This document shows positions 12,331 to 23,672 of a stretch of 64,000 bases of DNA, in pieces. The notes beneath the pieces are model-generated. The model worked only from the letters and a program-made list of their open reading frames with translations, was not told where the DNA came from and made no database searches. The first letter of the stretch is position 1. Each line of letters starts with the position of its first letter. The stretch is from the NCBI GenBank assembly GCA_964020975.1, contig OZ026630.1, forward strand, positions 63,583,013-63,647,012. The letters run 5' to 3'. Made by a program: the position numbers and the translations under genes. This DNA is from Hermodice carunculata (taxonomy: Eukaryota > Annelida > Polychaeta > Eunicida > Amphinomidae).

Positions 12331-13417
12331 ATGATTTTTACAATTCGGCTCCTTTGGGGTAAATGCATTTTCCTATTGATTACCATGTAAGTCAATGGGC
12401 TTTCTAATGCTAATTTACATTTTCGACTTCTTCTCCAAAACCATCATCCAGATTTGCTTCAAACTTGGTGGCAATGTACCTTGGGTGGGTGTCTACCAGG
12501 TTTGTTCCAATGGTCATGTTCCAATGAATTTGGATTTTTTTATGATTTTTTTTCAAAAATCTCTACAAAAGTTTGAATAGGAAAGTTTAACATGGGAATT
12601 TCTTGTAAAAGTCATAACTTTAATGATATTGACCAGATTTACTTGAAACTTGGTGGGGGTGTGCCTTGGGTGAATCTGTACCAAGTGTGTTCAAATGGTC
12701 ACGCTCTATTGATTTTTGGATTTTTCATGATTCTTTTTGTTCTTTTTGGGGGCAAACCTTAAAAATTCTTCTCTGAAACTGCTCACCCAATTGCTTTGAT
12801 ATGGTACATAGACACTCCCGGGGACACCTAGTTCCCAATTTGTTCACCAGGTGGCGCTGCAATTTTTTTATGAATTTTTTGTATGGTTTTGCGATTTTTC
12901 ACTTGTTCTTAGAACCGTCCCCCAGATTAAGCTGAAATGTGATGGATATATTGTAGTGGAAGGGTCAAACAGTTGGATTTCTCATTTTTAAGGATTTTCA
13001 TTTCGGGTACTTATCGTTCAATGCAGCTTTCCTATTGATTACTATGTAAGTCAGTGGGCATTCTAATGCTAATTCACAGGACAACTGACACGAAATTTAG
13101 TGTTTACTTGATAACTTGAGATCTGTTTTGAGTTAGCTACACATGTTAATTATTCTGTATGAAGGTCATGCTGAGACAGTACATGAATGACCTTGACCTC
13201 GTTTGTGGGGTCACAGTGCAACATACATGAATTTTACTCTTCATTATAACTTGAGAACTACTTGAACTTTGATGTTGCACATGTAAGTGTTCTTCTATAA
13301 AGGTCAGACGTACCCAGAACATGGTGTCCTTGATTCTTTCTCAAGTTCATAGAGCTGCAAGTGTGATGAATGTCAAGATCAGCTGAGGCACGGGCTGTTC
13401 ACACAGCCCTCTTGTTT
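12331..13417 (+). repeat. Family A, copy 4: recent tandem duplicate of the 3' part of copy 3
   Basis: The sequence from about 12355 repeats copy 3 from about 10856 almost base for base (offset near 1499). From about 13030 it again matches copy 3, now at offset near 1088. The second copy therefore lacks one internal module of roughly 0.4 kb that copy 3 has twice. It ends in the same GGGCTGTTCACACAGCCC tail. Confidence 0.8.
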
Positions 13418-13519
13418 GTAAATTGTTTGCTCAGATTCATTTCTACTAATAATATTAGGTGCCCAGCTAGATGAGTATTCACTCCTCTGGGAGCCCTCAT
13501 GCCATTTTACCTGTCATTA

Positions 13520-14289
13520 TGTTTCCCGATGGAAGCCGGGGGACATATTGTTTTAGTGCCCGTTTCTTCCGCTTGTTGTTGTTGTTCTCGTTCTTCAACA
13601 CTTGGCTTCCGTGCGATAAGTCTTGAAGGACTTGACAGAATTTGATGAAACTTGGTAGGATTATGCATCTATGCAAGACCTAGGTTGGGATTGTATTTGG
13701 GTGACCTTGACCTAATTTTCAAGGTCACAGGGTCACTTGTGTGAGTTGGTTTCCGTGTGATAAGTCTTGAAGAACATGATGGAATATGATGAAACTTGGT
13801 AGGATTATGTATCTTGCCAAGACCTAAGTTGGGATTGTATTTGGATGACCTAGAGCAAATTGTCAAGGTCACAGGGTCGCTTATGTGAAATTGGCTTCCG
13901 TGCGGTAAGTCTTGAAGAACATGATGGAATTTGATGAAACTTGGTAGGATTATGTATCTTGGCAAGACCTAGGTTAGGATTGTATTTGGATGACCTGGAG
14001 CGAATTCTCAAGGTCACAGGGTCACTTATGTGAAATTGGGTTTCCGTGCGATAAGTCTTGAAGAACTTAATGGAATTTGATGAAACTTGGTAGGATTATG
14101 TATCTTGGCAAGACCTAGGTTGGGATTGTATTTGGATGACCTTGACCTAATTTTCAAGGTCACAGGGTCATTTATGTGAAATTGATTTCTCTGCAATAAG
14201 ACTTGAAGAACTTGATGAAAATTGCTGGAGTAATGTATCTAGGTGAGAGCTAAAATAGGATTGTAATTTTCAAGCAAACTTGGTCATTA
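13520..14289 (+). repeat. Family D repeat, copy 1 (lacks right end)
   Basis: The head is TGTTTCCCGATGGAAGCCGG, a slightly decayed version of the copy 2 head, followed by CATATTGTTTTAGTGCCCGT. Four copies of a 145-bp unit follow, each with AACTTGGTAGGATTATG, CAAGACCTAGGTTGGGATTG and AGGTCACAGGGTCA. The unit series runs directly into the head of copy 2, so the two are fused in tandem. Confidence 0.8.
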
Positions 14290-14345
14290 TGTCTCCCGGT
14301 GGAAGCCGGGTGACATATTGTTTTAGTGCCCGTTTCTTCCGCTTC

Positions 14346-14395
<50 letters not shown>

Positions 14396-15009
14396 CAGGT
14401 TCTTCAACTCTTGGTTTCCCTGCGATAAGTCTTGAAGAACTTAATGGAATTTGATGAAACTTGGTAGGGTTATGTATCTAGGCAAGACCTAGGTTGGGAT
14501 TGTATTTGGATGACCTTGAGCAAATTCTCAAGGTCACAGGGTCACTTATGTGAAATTGGTTTCCGTGTGATAAGTCTTGAAGAACTTAGTGGAATTTGAT
14601 GAAACTTGGTAGGGTTATGTATCTAGGCAAGACCTAGATTGGGATTGTATTTGGATAACCTTGATCGAATTCTCAAGGTCACAGGGTCACTTATGTGAAA
14701 TTGGTTTCCGTGTGATAAGTCTTGAAGAACTTAATGGAATTTGATGAAACTTGGTAGGATTATGTATCTAGGCAAGACTGAGGTTCGGATTGTATTTGGA
14801 TGACCTTGAGCGAATTCTCAAGGTCACAGGGTCACTTATGTGAAATTGGTTTCCGTGCGATAAGTCATGAAGAACTTGATGAAAATTGCTAGAGTAATGT
14901 ATCTAGGTGAGAGCTAAAATAGGATTGTAATTTTCAAGCAAACTTGGTCATTTGTAATTTGTTGTCACCTGTAGCTTATTCAGAGACGTAAGTGTTCCAC
15001 CGGGAGACA
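14290..15009 (+). mobile_element. Family D element, copy 2, with 13-bp terminal inverted repeats
   Basis: The left end TGTCTCCCGGTGG (14290-14302) is the exact reverse complement of the right end CCACCGGGAGACA (14997-15009). Inside are a (TTG)n tract and three units of 145 bp with AGGTCACAGGGTCA. No ORF is present. The structure suggests a non-autonomous DNA element carrying internal tandem repeats. The left end also folds on itself (CCCGG...CCGGG). Confidence 0.8.
14345..14396. repeat. (TTG)n microsatellite
   Basis: A trinucleotide TTG tract of about 17 units lies just inside the head of family D copy 2. Copy 1 has a three-to-four-unit version at the same place. Confidence 0.95.
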
Positions 15010-15067
15010 TTTGATTTTCTGTCTGAAAATCAGTCTGTTCTAGTTTATGTATGTCTATGTGGAAATA

Positions 15068-15109
15068 AAGTTCATTCATTCATTCATTCATTCATTCATT
15101 CATTCATTA
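15068..15109. repeat. (TTCA)n microsatellite
   Basis: Tandem ATTC/TTCA units lie between family D and a short piece of family C-like sequence (15115-15240) that carries a perfect AGGTCAAAGGTCA at 15198-15210. Confidence 0.9.
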
Positions 15110-15498
15110 ATCCAAAAGAGCATGATTGAAGTCCATCAAACTTGCTCATCATTTAACCTAGTGAGACTTCCCTTAAATTTGCGCAGAAGTGATCTTGAGG
15201 TCAAAGGTCAAGCTCATTGGGCGCTTCAATGAAAATTAGTTTTCTATTAAATGTTAACAGGAAATTACCTGTGGACTTTCAATTTATGTGGTTTATTCTA
15301 ACCCTGAATGACCTTGAAAGACCACTGATGTCATGCTTGGGGGATGCATGATGTTTTTCGCATGAAAAACTCACTTCTAGTTGATCATTAACACTTACCA
15401 CATTGATAAACAGGCAGGGAGATTGTTTTGAAGGTTTAGTAAGGAGGACCTTGATGCCTATGTACACCACCCCTAATGTCTCTTTCTTTGTTTTGCAG

Positions 15499-15627
15499 GA
15501 CACAGCATGTCTAGATGACTTCGAACGAATCAAGACCCTAGGCACAGGCTCCTTTGGGAGAGTTATGTTAGTGCAACACAAAGCAACCACAAAGTACTAT
15601 GCTATGAAAATTCTTGACAAACAGAAG
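15499..15627 (+). CDS. PKA-C: PKA catalytic subunit exon 3 (glycine loop and Lys72)
   Basis: The exon encodes 43 residues in phase 0, equivalent to PKA residues 36-78. It begins [20 protein letters not shown] and ends [15 protein letters not shown] at 50-55 is the glycine-rich loop over the ATP phosphates. The Lys in AMK is Lys72, which binds the alpha and beta phosphates. The acceptor is a pyrimidine tract ending TTTTGCAG and the donor is GTAAGT. Length and boundaries equal those of vertebrate exon 3. Compared with mammals there are conservative changes such as Gln61 and Tyr68. No tandem copy of this exon was found nearby. Confidence 0.97.
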
Positions 15628-16262
15628 GTAAGTCCTCAGCACAAAACTGGTGATTCTGTGTGCAGAGGTCTGAACAGTGACAGACCGTCAGTGTGTTTTT
15701 GTAATGTTTTTGTATATGTTTTGTGTTTAGATGATCAACATAAAAGCCTAGTGATAATACAGAAAAAAAAAACTGGAGCATGTTATTTTGATGTACATGT
15801 AGAGGAGCAATAAAGTGCTGTTGTGTAAAAATATTGGAAACAATAACAGCTGAGTACATGTATATCTGTTTTTGAGTGGGATCATATGGAAATAATGAAA
15901 TAGTAATAATTCATATAGGATGGCCATGGTGACATCACAAAACTGTCAGTAATTATTACAAGTCAATCCACAATGCACTGGGAATATGAAATACAGACTG
16001 AATACTGTATCTCTGGTGTAAGGTTTCTGATTAGTATGCCCTATACTTATGTGTGGCTTTGTTTAATGTCAGGGGCAAATGCTGTAGGTGCATGTAATAA
16101 AGAGTACCTTATACCTCCTGGTTTGTCATGTGCAAATTCTTGCATTTGGAATAGTATTACATTCATCAATCTTGCAGTTGTATTAGTAGGTACAGTGGAA
16201 GCATTCAGGAAGTAGGTGTCAATCTTAACAATTCCAAGTTCCCAGAACATCCAAGTATTATT

Positions 16263-16736
16263 ATGTCTGTGTGAAAATACAGACATACCATACTGTTTCT
16301 CTTTCTTTCTCTCCCCCCCCCCCCTCGGTAATTTGTCCGACATTGTATTTGAAAACTATTACATGTAGAAACTCCAAACTTGGCATGATTATACTTCCAT
16401 ACATGAAGTCTTGTGTTTTTTGTATGGAGGGTCAATGATTTTGAAAATTACGCAAGTTAGGGCCATTTGAAAATTTTCATTTTGAATGTCTCCAAAACTA
16501 TTATGGGTACAGGTAACCAATCCAACTTCAATCAATATGTTTGTAACACTGCACATTTTTGTAATTTACATGTAAGCTTCAAAGGTCAAGGTCATTTGGA
16601 CCTTTGAAATTTTCATCCAGTCATAAGCTTAATGGAATGCGAAGTACCAAAAGACGTATAAAGTTGTAACATTTAATATTTACAACTTTTGAAGGCACAC
16701 AGACAGATTTGCTTTGAAGCAAATCTTTTCTAGTTT
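16263..16736 (+). repeat. Family C hairpin-ended repeat, copy 2
   Basis: The left hairpin TGTCTGTGTGAAAATACAGACA is followed by a pyrimidine tract with a C12 run (16313-16324) and TTTGTCCGACATT. The right end is TTTTGAAGGCACACAGACAG, then the perfect hairpin GATTTGCTTTGAAGCAAATC and TTCTAGTTT. It is shorter than copy 1, with fewer internal modules. AGGTCAAGGTCA lies near 16580. Confidence 0.75.
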
Positions 16737-17201
16737 ATAAGTATGGATTCTATATCAAACAAAAAACTATACAGGGACCTTGATCAAGTTTATTTTATAC
16801 AGTCCAGACCAAGTGTGCATCAGTAAAGGTGTACATTCACTGGTACGTGTAGGGTGAAACCGTCAGTATTATATTTAAATTAAAAACTTATCAATAGTAC
16901 TTTGGTATCAATACAAAATTATTGTGGAAAAAACAAGATTGGAGCCAGTTTCTGTCAGCCTGAAGACATCACAATCTGGTGATACTGTTTCTGTACACAT
17001 ACACAAAAAACAAACCTATCAAAGTGGTCCAGGGCTTGACATTATTTTTGTTATGTGTGTTGCAGGAAATTAGTGTAAAATTTTGTCATGTAGTGAGTTT
17101 AATTTCTGCTAAAGGTAATGGAGCCAGTTCAGTTCCACCTATAGATTTTTCATTTAACTTTTATAGCATGTCGACCAAAACCTCAAAAAGAGTATTTACG
17201 A

Positions 17202-17868
17202 AACTACAAAAGATTTGCTTCAAAGAAAGTTTGTCTGTGCCTTCAAAAGTTGTAAATATGGCCAGAACAAAATTTCAAAGTCCAAATGACCTTGATTTTA
17301 GAGGTCACATGTAAATTACAAAAATGTGCAATACTTGCAATACTTGCAATTTGAGCCCGACATGACTGACATCGGATGAAAATGGACCAAGTTATGGCTG
17401 GATGAAAATTGCAAAGTGCTAAATGATCTTGACCTTTGACCTTTAGAGGTCACATGTAGATTATACAATTGTGCAGTGTTACAATGTCTACATTTTGAGC
17501 CCAACATGATCAAAATCAGATGAAAATTGACCAAGTTATGGCTGGAAGAAAATTTCGAATGGCAAAATGACATTAACCTTTGACCTTCAGAGGTCACATC
17601 TAAATTACAAAAATGTGCAGGGTTACAAACCTGTTAACTGAAGTTGGATTGGTTACCATCTTTATAATAACTGAAGACTTCGTGTATGGAAGTATAATCA
17701 TGCCAAGTTTCGAGTTTCTATGTATAATACTTTTCAAATGAAATGTCTGAAAAATTTGCTTGTACAGAAAGAAATAATTTCTAGAAAAACAATATGTCTG
17801 TGTTTGCACACATACATTATGAAGAAACCCAACAAGAATAGAATGTCTGTGTTGGCACACAGACATAA
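17202..17868 (-). repeat. Family C hairpin-ended repeat, copy 3 (reverse)
   Basis: This copy is inverted. It starts with AGATTTGCTTCAAAG and TGTGCCTTCAAAAGTTGTAA and ends with the hairpin GTCTGTGTTGGCACACAGAC at about 17844-17863. Internal modules carry TGACCTTTGACCT (17430-17442), a perfect nuclear-receptor DR1 on the - strand. Confidence 0.75.
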
Positions 17869-18106
17869 ATACTGTTGTGGCTCTGGTATTGAGGCAAAAA
17901 CATCGATAACAAACTTTATATTACTATCTGTGATGGTGCAGTACACCAGTTACATCATACGTGCTGCCATGCATAATCAATAATTGTTTTGTGGGAGAAA
18001 CATGAACACTAATAGTCAGTTGGGGCTCCATGACCTGGTGCATGGGTTTATCTTATGTCATAGTCAATGGCAAACATTCACAGATGAAGATAGTGTTGTT
18101 TTTCTC

Positions 18107-19346
18107 TTTTTAGCTCAGCTGGCTTGTCAGCTGAGCTTATGTGATGGTTACACATCGGCCGTTTGTCCTTTCATCTGCATCCACAATTCACATTTTTGAT
18201 ATCGTCTCCAAAACCACTGACCAGATTCACCTCAAACTTGGTGGGAATGTACCTTGGGTCAGTCTCTACCAACTATGTTCAAATGGTCATGGTCCAGTGA
18301 TTTGGGACGTTTTTAATGATTTTTTTTTTTTGCTCTTTTTTTTTTTTTTTTTTTTGCCAAATCTTGAATAATCTCCTCCAAATGCACTTGGCCAATTCCT
18401 TGAAAGTTGCTTTGGGAGACTTCTGGGGACCCTTAAATCTCACTTTGTTCAGCAGGTGGCGCTGTGATTTTTCAAATATTTTTTATGCGACAATGTGTGT
18501 TTTCTCTATTTTCGACTTTATCTCCAAAACCATTTGTCAGATTATGGTGAAACGTGGTGAAAATATTCATTGTAGAAGGGCCAACCAGTGTCAGGGTTTC
18601 TGCCAGAGGATAAAATGGGCAAAATTCCATACCCTAAAATTTTCTGACGGGAAGACTGTGTACTCACAAACTATTCAAAAGTAACATGCAAAATGATGCA
18701 AGCTGGACTTTTTGGGGCTAAAAGTTAAGACTTTCAAAGCCTTTTGGATCCAGAAATGCTGTAGAATTGATTCTAGAGCATGTAAATGCATAAGAATACT
18801 TAAGGGTATGAAAGCAGTAGTTGCACAGTACATGGGTGATATTGACCTCGTTTTCAAGGTCACAGGGTCACCCTACAGATAACTTTAGAACTTTTTCAGC
18901 ATGTACTTTGATGTTTTATATGGTTATGATTCTCTTTGAGGGCCACACTCAGACAGTATATGAGTGACCTTGACCGCATTCCCAAGATGACAGGACAACT
19001 GACATGAAATTTACTGTTCACTTGATAACTTAAGATCTATTTTGAGTTGAACAGCTTCATGTTGCACATGTTTCTTTATGAAAGTCACCCTTAGACAGCA
19101 CATGAGTGACCTTGACCTAATTTCTAAGATCACAATGCAACATACCTGAATTTTACTCTTCATTATAACTCAAGAACTACTTGAACTGGGACCTTGATTT
19201 TGCACATGTTAGTGTTCTTCCAATAAAGGTCAGACTTAATGTCTAGTACACGCGTCACCTTGATCCTATCCCAAGTTCACAGAGCTACAAGTGTGATGAA
19301 TCTCGTGGTGAGCTGAGCATGGGCTGTTCACACAGCCCTCTTGTTT
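18107..19346 (+). repeat. Family A hairpin-headed repeat, copy 5
   Basis: The head TTTTAGCTCAGCTGGCTTGT continues into CAGCTGAGC, followed by a weak GTCC-like stretch and body modules. Two of the modules carry receptor-like TGACCTTGACC and AAGGTCACAGGGTCAC sequence. The tail is GGGCTGTTCACACAGCCC followed by TCTTGTTT. The complete element lies in intron 3. Confidence 0.8.
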
Positions 19347-19419
19347 GTTTGTTTTTTTAATGCTGAAAGTTGACTGACAGTTTGTTGGATGCAATACAGT
19401 ATTGCATGCTAAAGGGGAT

Positions 19420-19433
19420 GGGGGGGGGGGGGG
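19420..19433. repeat. G14 homopolymer
   Basis: A G-run about 80 bp upstream of the exon 4 acceptor, within intron 3. It could form a G-quadruplex in the pre-mRNA; no function is shown. Confidence 0.85.
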
Positions 19434-19511
19434 AAATAGGCACCATTGTGTACATGAATAGGCTACCTAGGTGTATGGAAATCTTCTGAGTTCTTAATTT
19501 GTATGTTTCAG

Positions 19512-19610
19512 GTGGTAAAATTAAAACAAGTGGAACATACATTAAATGAGAAGAAGATATTACAAGCCATTTCATTTCCCTTTCTTGTCAGCTTAGATTT
19601 TAGTTTCAAG
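19512..19610 (+). CDS. PKA-C: PKA catalytic subunit exon 4 (helix C)
   Basis: The exon encodes 33 residues in phase 0, equivalent to PKA residues 79-111. It begins [19 protein letters not shown] and ends [10 protein letters not shown]. The Glu in LNEK is Glu91 of helix C, which pairs with Lys72 in the active kinase. His87, which contacts phospho-Thr197, is present in VEHT. The acceptor is GTATGTTTCAG and the donor GTAAGT. Length and phase match vertebrate exon 4 exactly. Differences from mammals are conservative (Val85, Lys93, Ile98, Ser105). Confidence 0.97.
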
Positions 19611-20745
19611 GTAAGTGCTTTTGCTGTTGACATTCAGTAAAGAAAGAAAAAGGAAAAGAAGAAACGGAAAGAAAGAAAAAGGGAAGCAAGATACATTGAT
19701 TAAAATGTGGGTTTACCATTTTATCAGCCCCAAATCTACAAAAAACATTGTGTTCAGGTGGGACAAAAATTCGAAAGAAAAAGTTGTAAATTTGTAAATT
19801 CATTCTGCAGCCAGAGATAAATAAACACAAAAGCACCAAGTCTGCTATGAATATGGTTCATATGGAACAAACTGGCACAACAGTCTGATTGCAAATATTG
19901 TCAGTAGTTAAATCTTTTATTGACATGTATGACATGTAGTGGCATATTGGTGGAAGCAACTGTGTTTTGCATCTTGTGATGAAAATTAGATAAATTTCAT
20001 TTTGATTTGAAAATCACATCTATGTCTTACAACAATTAGCATGGAAGATGTGGTTAGGTGCTCTGCCAGCATGTGGGAGATAACAGAATGTTGTAAGATT
20101 CATTGAAACATTGGCTGTTGGTGTACATGACAGAGGATTATAGCTGTTGCCAGTTGTTAGCAGTTTAATTTTGCACACAAGATTGGCCCGGTAGAAAAAT
20201 GAAGCATCCAGTAAAAAGAGGCAGAAGTTACTATGGGAATGATGTGAACACGGTGGATGGCATGAGAATACCTGGGAATTTATCATACTAAAACACAAAT
20301 ATTCATTTTATGTGTAGTGTACATTTTCAAATTTAATGCCTGTACCCTGAGACATGTAAAATGTCTCTTCATGGAGGTGATCAAGTGACTGTTCAGAACT
20401 TAGAAAAATAACAAGCATCAGTATTTATTACATTACACTGATTTAAATTAGTTTATGATCCAATGAGTGGATCAAAACTGGGCTGGTGCTCGCTGTTAGC
20501 AAAGTAGGCATTGGTATAGGTTAGTAGCAGTCTTATCTTGTTTGAGATTTTTACCATCTTGCTCCTAAATTGGACTGCATTTGAGTCATTTTAGCCAGAT
20601 TGGCTACACTTGAAAAATTCCTAGTGCCAGTAAATTTGCTGTTGCAAATTTACTTCCTTGAGTTCCATTTAAAATGGTTCATTGTTGGATAATAACTTGA
20701 TTTTATGAATGTAAATTTATCAAAGAGTTTGACTTTCTGTTTCAG
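19611..20745 (+). other. Intron 4 (1.1 kb)
   Basis: A plain intron between exon 4 and the exon 5 pair, bounded by GTAAGT and TTTCAG. Apart from an A/G-rich stretch near 19630-19685, no repeat or exon is recognised. Confidence 0.9.
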
Positions 20746-20828
20746 GATAATTCCAATTTGTACATGATCCTTGAGTTTGTTGAAGGAGGTGAAATGTTTT
20801 CACATCTTAGGAGAATTGGCAGATTTAG
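20746..20828 (+). CDS. PKA-C: PKA catalytic subunit exon 5, alternative copy 5a (Val123)
   Basis: The exon is 83 nt (phase 0 to phase 2). It encodes residues 112-138 plus the first two bases (AG) of Ser139: [15 protein letters not shown], then [12 protein letters not shown]. It covers the hinge between kinase lobes: gatekeeper 120 is Leu (Met in mammals), Glu121 and Val123 contact adenine, Tyr122 is replaced by Phe, and Glu127 and Arg133 bind substrate arginines. The acceptor is TTTCTGTTTCAG and the donor GTAAGA. A near-identical copy begins only 34 nt downstream. Splicing 5a to 5b would shift the frame and would require an impossibly short intron, so the copies are inferred to be alternatives. 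Confidence 0.95.
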
Positions 20829-20862
20829 GTAAGAATTACAAAGTTTACCTTTTACCTTTCAG
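20829..20862 (+). other. 34-nt spacer between alternative exons 5a and 5b
   Basis: It begins GTAAGA and ends TTTACCTTTCAG, so both splice signals look functional. At 34 nt it is well below the usual minimum for a spliced metazoan intron, leaving no room for a branch point at normal distance. Its CAAAG...TTT...CTTTCAG end resembles the sequence before exon 5a, consistent with a 117-bp tandem duplication that included the acceptor. Confidence 0.9.
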
Positions 20863-20945
20863 GATAATTCCAATTTGTACATGATCCTTGAATTCATTGA
20901 AGGGGGTGAAATGTTTTCACATCTTAGGAGAATTGGCAGATTTAG
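20863..20945 (+). CDS. PKA-C: PKA catalytic subunit exon 5, alternative copy 5b (Ile123)
   Basis: The exon is 83 nt with the same phase as 5a, encoding [15 protein letters not shown] then [12 protein letters not shown]. It differs from 5a at four bases, all inside a 19-bp stretch. Three are silent and one changes Val123 to Ile. Residue 123 donates the backbone hydrogen bond to adenine N1, and its side chain lies by the nucleotide pocket. The acceptor is TTTTACCTTTCAG and the donor GTAAGA. Possible readings are a functional alternative exon or a very young duplication. Intact frame and splice sites favour function; an assembly artefact cannot be ruled out from one sequence. Confidence 0.9.
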
Positions 20946-23672
20946 GTAAGAGAGTATATTTAGAAAGTAGGAATGGTGTTTTGTGTGATTTTCACCAGTT
21001 CTATGAATAGGCAGTGAAATACTAGTGCTTCAATTTCAGCACGGCTGTTCCGATACATGTTATAGTTGCATGTTCCAATCAAAGTCTTTGTTTCTTCCAG
21101 TTTTACCAAACTGTCTGGGGTTAAGGTTTGGGGGAGGTGAAAATTGTGGAGATAACACAGGTTTGGATTTTGTTAAAAATATTACACACCAAATTTTACT
21201 GTAGGTATGAAAAGTTAAAGTTTGTATCAGGGAAATTTACAACAAAAAAAATAAACAAAAAAAAAGCAAAGAAAAAAACAACCACATTCTTTTGCTTTGT
21301 CAGCTGCTCCTCACTAAGGTCATGTGTGATCACAAACTAAAATCTGAAGTAACCCTAGTTTTTTTATTTTTGAAAAGGGCTTTTTGTTTGTTTTGGAGCA
21401 CTTTTAATTTTTAGAACCAAAAAACTACACTAAACAAAAATCCTGTCATCTTTGCAATTTCAAAATTAACATAATAGAGTACCATATAGGTCAGAAAACA
21501 GATTTTCATGCAGTCCCCCCATCAAATTCATCATTTAAGTTCAAAATTTTCCAAGATATGCAGGTTATACTTGCAATTTTCACAAAATGTACATTCTGTT
21601 TAGAGAGCCCTCTTCATTTTTCAGTCCACAATTCCATTAATCCGACACCCTTATTTGTTTAACCCATCAAAAATAGTGACACAGTAATTACATAACCTGA
21701 AGATTTGACATGCAAACTTTGTAACCATGCTCCATGTACTGGCATGATGGGTAACAAATTAAGAATTAATTTCTGCTGAAAAAAGAACCTACTTTGTGAA
21801 GGGGAGAAATTTTTTGCCACAAAAGTGTTTACATGTAGTTATACAATGTTCTTGCATTTTCATGTCAATTTGTGCTTCCATTGAATCCACTTGTTAAATG
21901 TATGTCTGTGAGCAGCAACTGACAAACTGTAGAATTCAGGCCAAGAGGAAATTGGTTAAAATAAGAACCTACAAAGGTATGAACAATCCACATCAAAATA
22001 TAGGACACAGTAGTGCCATGGAAACAAAAGGAGACGGTTTGATGCATTATGCAGTTCCAAAAGTAATTTTTAGATTACATCTCAGAATAACTATCACTCT
22101 AAGTGTAAGAAAATAATAATAAGAAAAAAAAATCTATAAAAATCAAATTTTAATGGTAGGGTGAGGTCTAGTATGTTTCTATCTTTGGCAGCATCTAACA
22201 TTTATCTGTGAGTCATTTGTGGTTGACCTGGGGTTTGACAATGAAATAATTTCATAAACAGGCTAAGCCTTGGAGCATACAAATATTTGTGCCAGATAGA
22301 GAGGAGTACCTTAAATTTTTTACACTGCCATGGAAGATCAAAGGTGTGAAGTTTTTGGGGAAAGCGTTATAATGTGCTACAGAACTTAGGTGACATTGTT
22401 ACTGTGTGCATAACTATATGGTTGTAAAATATTAACAGTGGACAGCATAGCTCATACAATTCTTCCTTGGCATCTTTACCAGCCAGGGTGTGCCCATAAA
22501 TAGCCTTCCAATTGAAGAGTCTTTCGTGTTGAGCTGGACAGATTGAAGAGATCACATACACCAGAGCTTGGAACAAATTGACACTGGATGATTGTTTGCC
22601 TATGTGTATAGCAGCAAAAAGCAGTTTGCCTCATATACACAGAGGCGTGATTTTGGAAGCAGAGAGGGCGATGTAATGCAAATAGACAATGTGGAGAATG
22701 GTGCATGTACATATATTTTTTTGTTTACAGAAGAATGTCTGTAGTCAGTCACTCTGTATTCAACAGAGACTGAACTTCTGCGATCTGAATCAATGATGTT
22801 GTGAAAGAAAAAAGATTAGTTTTGCCATTTCAACCAGTTAGTAATGGTCTACTTCCTGTCACACTAAGCAGTTACCCATGTTGTTCAATAACTACACAGA
22901 ATTTCTTAGAGTTAACAACTGGAGATAAACAAAACTCATTTTGGGTGACCAGTACATATACCTGCAAAGCTTTTAGATTGAAATGTATTTATGCATACAT
23001 TTAAATGTATGTGTAATTCTAAAAGTGAAAAAAAATATAACTCAAATGTCAACTTTGTGAACAAAGTGTTGAATAAGCATTATTTGACTTCAAAATGCCA
23101 TATGCCAACACAAATGGGTAAATAACTCCTCATGTGTAGAAAATATCATTTTTCATATTTAGCATGTAAATGCTGTACAAGTTTTTTGCATAATCAGCAT
23201 GATATTGTCTTCCACAAGGGGCCTTTAAAAATTGACGCAACCTGAAAATGTTTAGATATCAATTTAGCTTTTCACAACTCCAGAATCAACACAGATAAAA
23301 ACAAGATATTTGGAGCCACATAGGTACATGTACATATGAATCATGTTAAGAAGTTTTAAAATTTGATTAAAGACTGATTTCCACATTATATGTGCATGTG
23401 ACATTTCAGTGAAGTTTCACAAAGCTGAGATTTTAGTCACATTTAAAGTTTTTATATTATGCACTTTTTGATATAAGGTGTAAACCTGTGTACAAGTTTT
23501 CTTGGCTATTGGGTGAAAGTATGAGCTATGTTTTTGTCTTTGTTATGTGATAGACAACTGCACACCATTTAGTGGTTTTGTCACAATGATTGTGGTTTTC
23601 TGTCATGAATGTCACTTTTTGCTGAATCTTAGTTGATATGTTTCATGATCAGTTCTAAAAAAGATTTATATA

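Larger units (their letters stand above)
1..15498 (+). other. Intron (or 5' flank) upstream of PKA-C exon 3
   Basis: No exon of the kinase or of another gene was recognised here. Residues 15-35, encoded by exon 2 in vertebrates (consensus near KEFLxKAKEDFxKKW), were sought by eye and not found, so the region is most simply the intron before exon 3. About 1-2250 holds nothing recognisable beyond A+T-rich DNA. From 2.2 kb it is filled with interspersed repeats (listed separately). An alternative first exon inside this stretch cannot be excluded, because such exons are short and poorly conserved. Confidence 0.6.
15628..19511 (+). other. Intron 3 (3.9 kb)
   Basis: It runs from GTAAGT to TTTCAG. 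It contains two family C copies in opposite orientation and a complete family A copy (listed separately). 15628-16262 and 16737-17201 show no feature. No additional exon was recognised. Confidence 0.9.

Noticed and set aside
12331-13417. Assembly duplication as the sole explanation for family A copy 4
   Set aside because: The two copies differ by many point changes and a whole 0.4-kb module, so simple assembly doubling is less likely, though not excluded.
13520-15009. CRISPR-like array (regular repeats)
   Set aside because: The 145-bp units are contiguous tandem repeats without unique spacers, in an animal intron.
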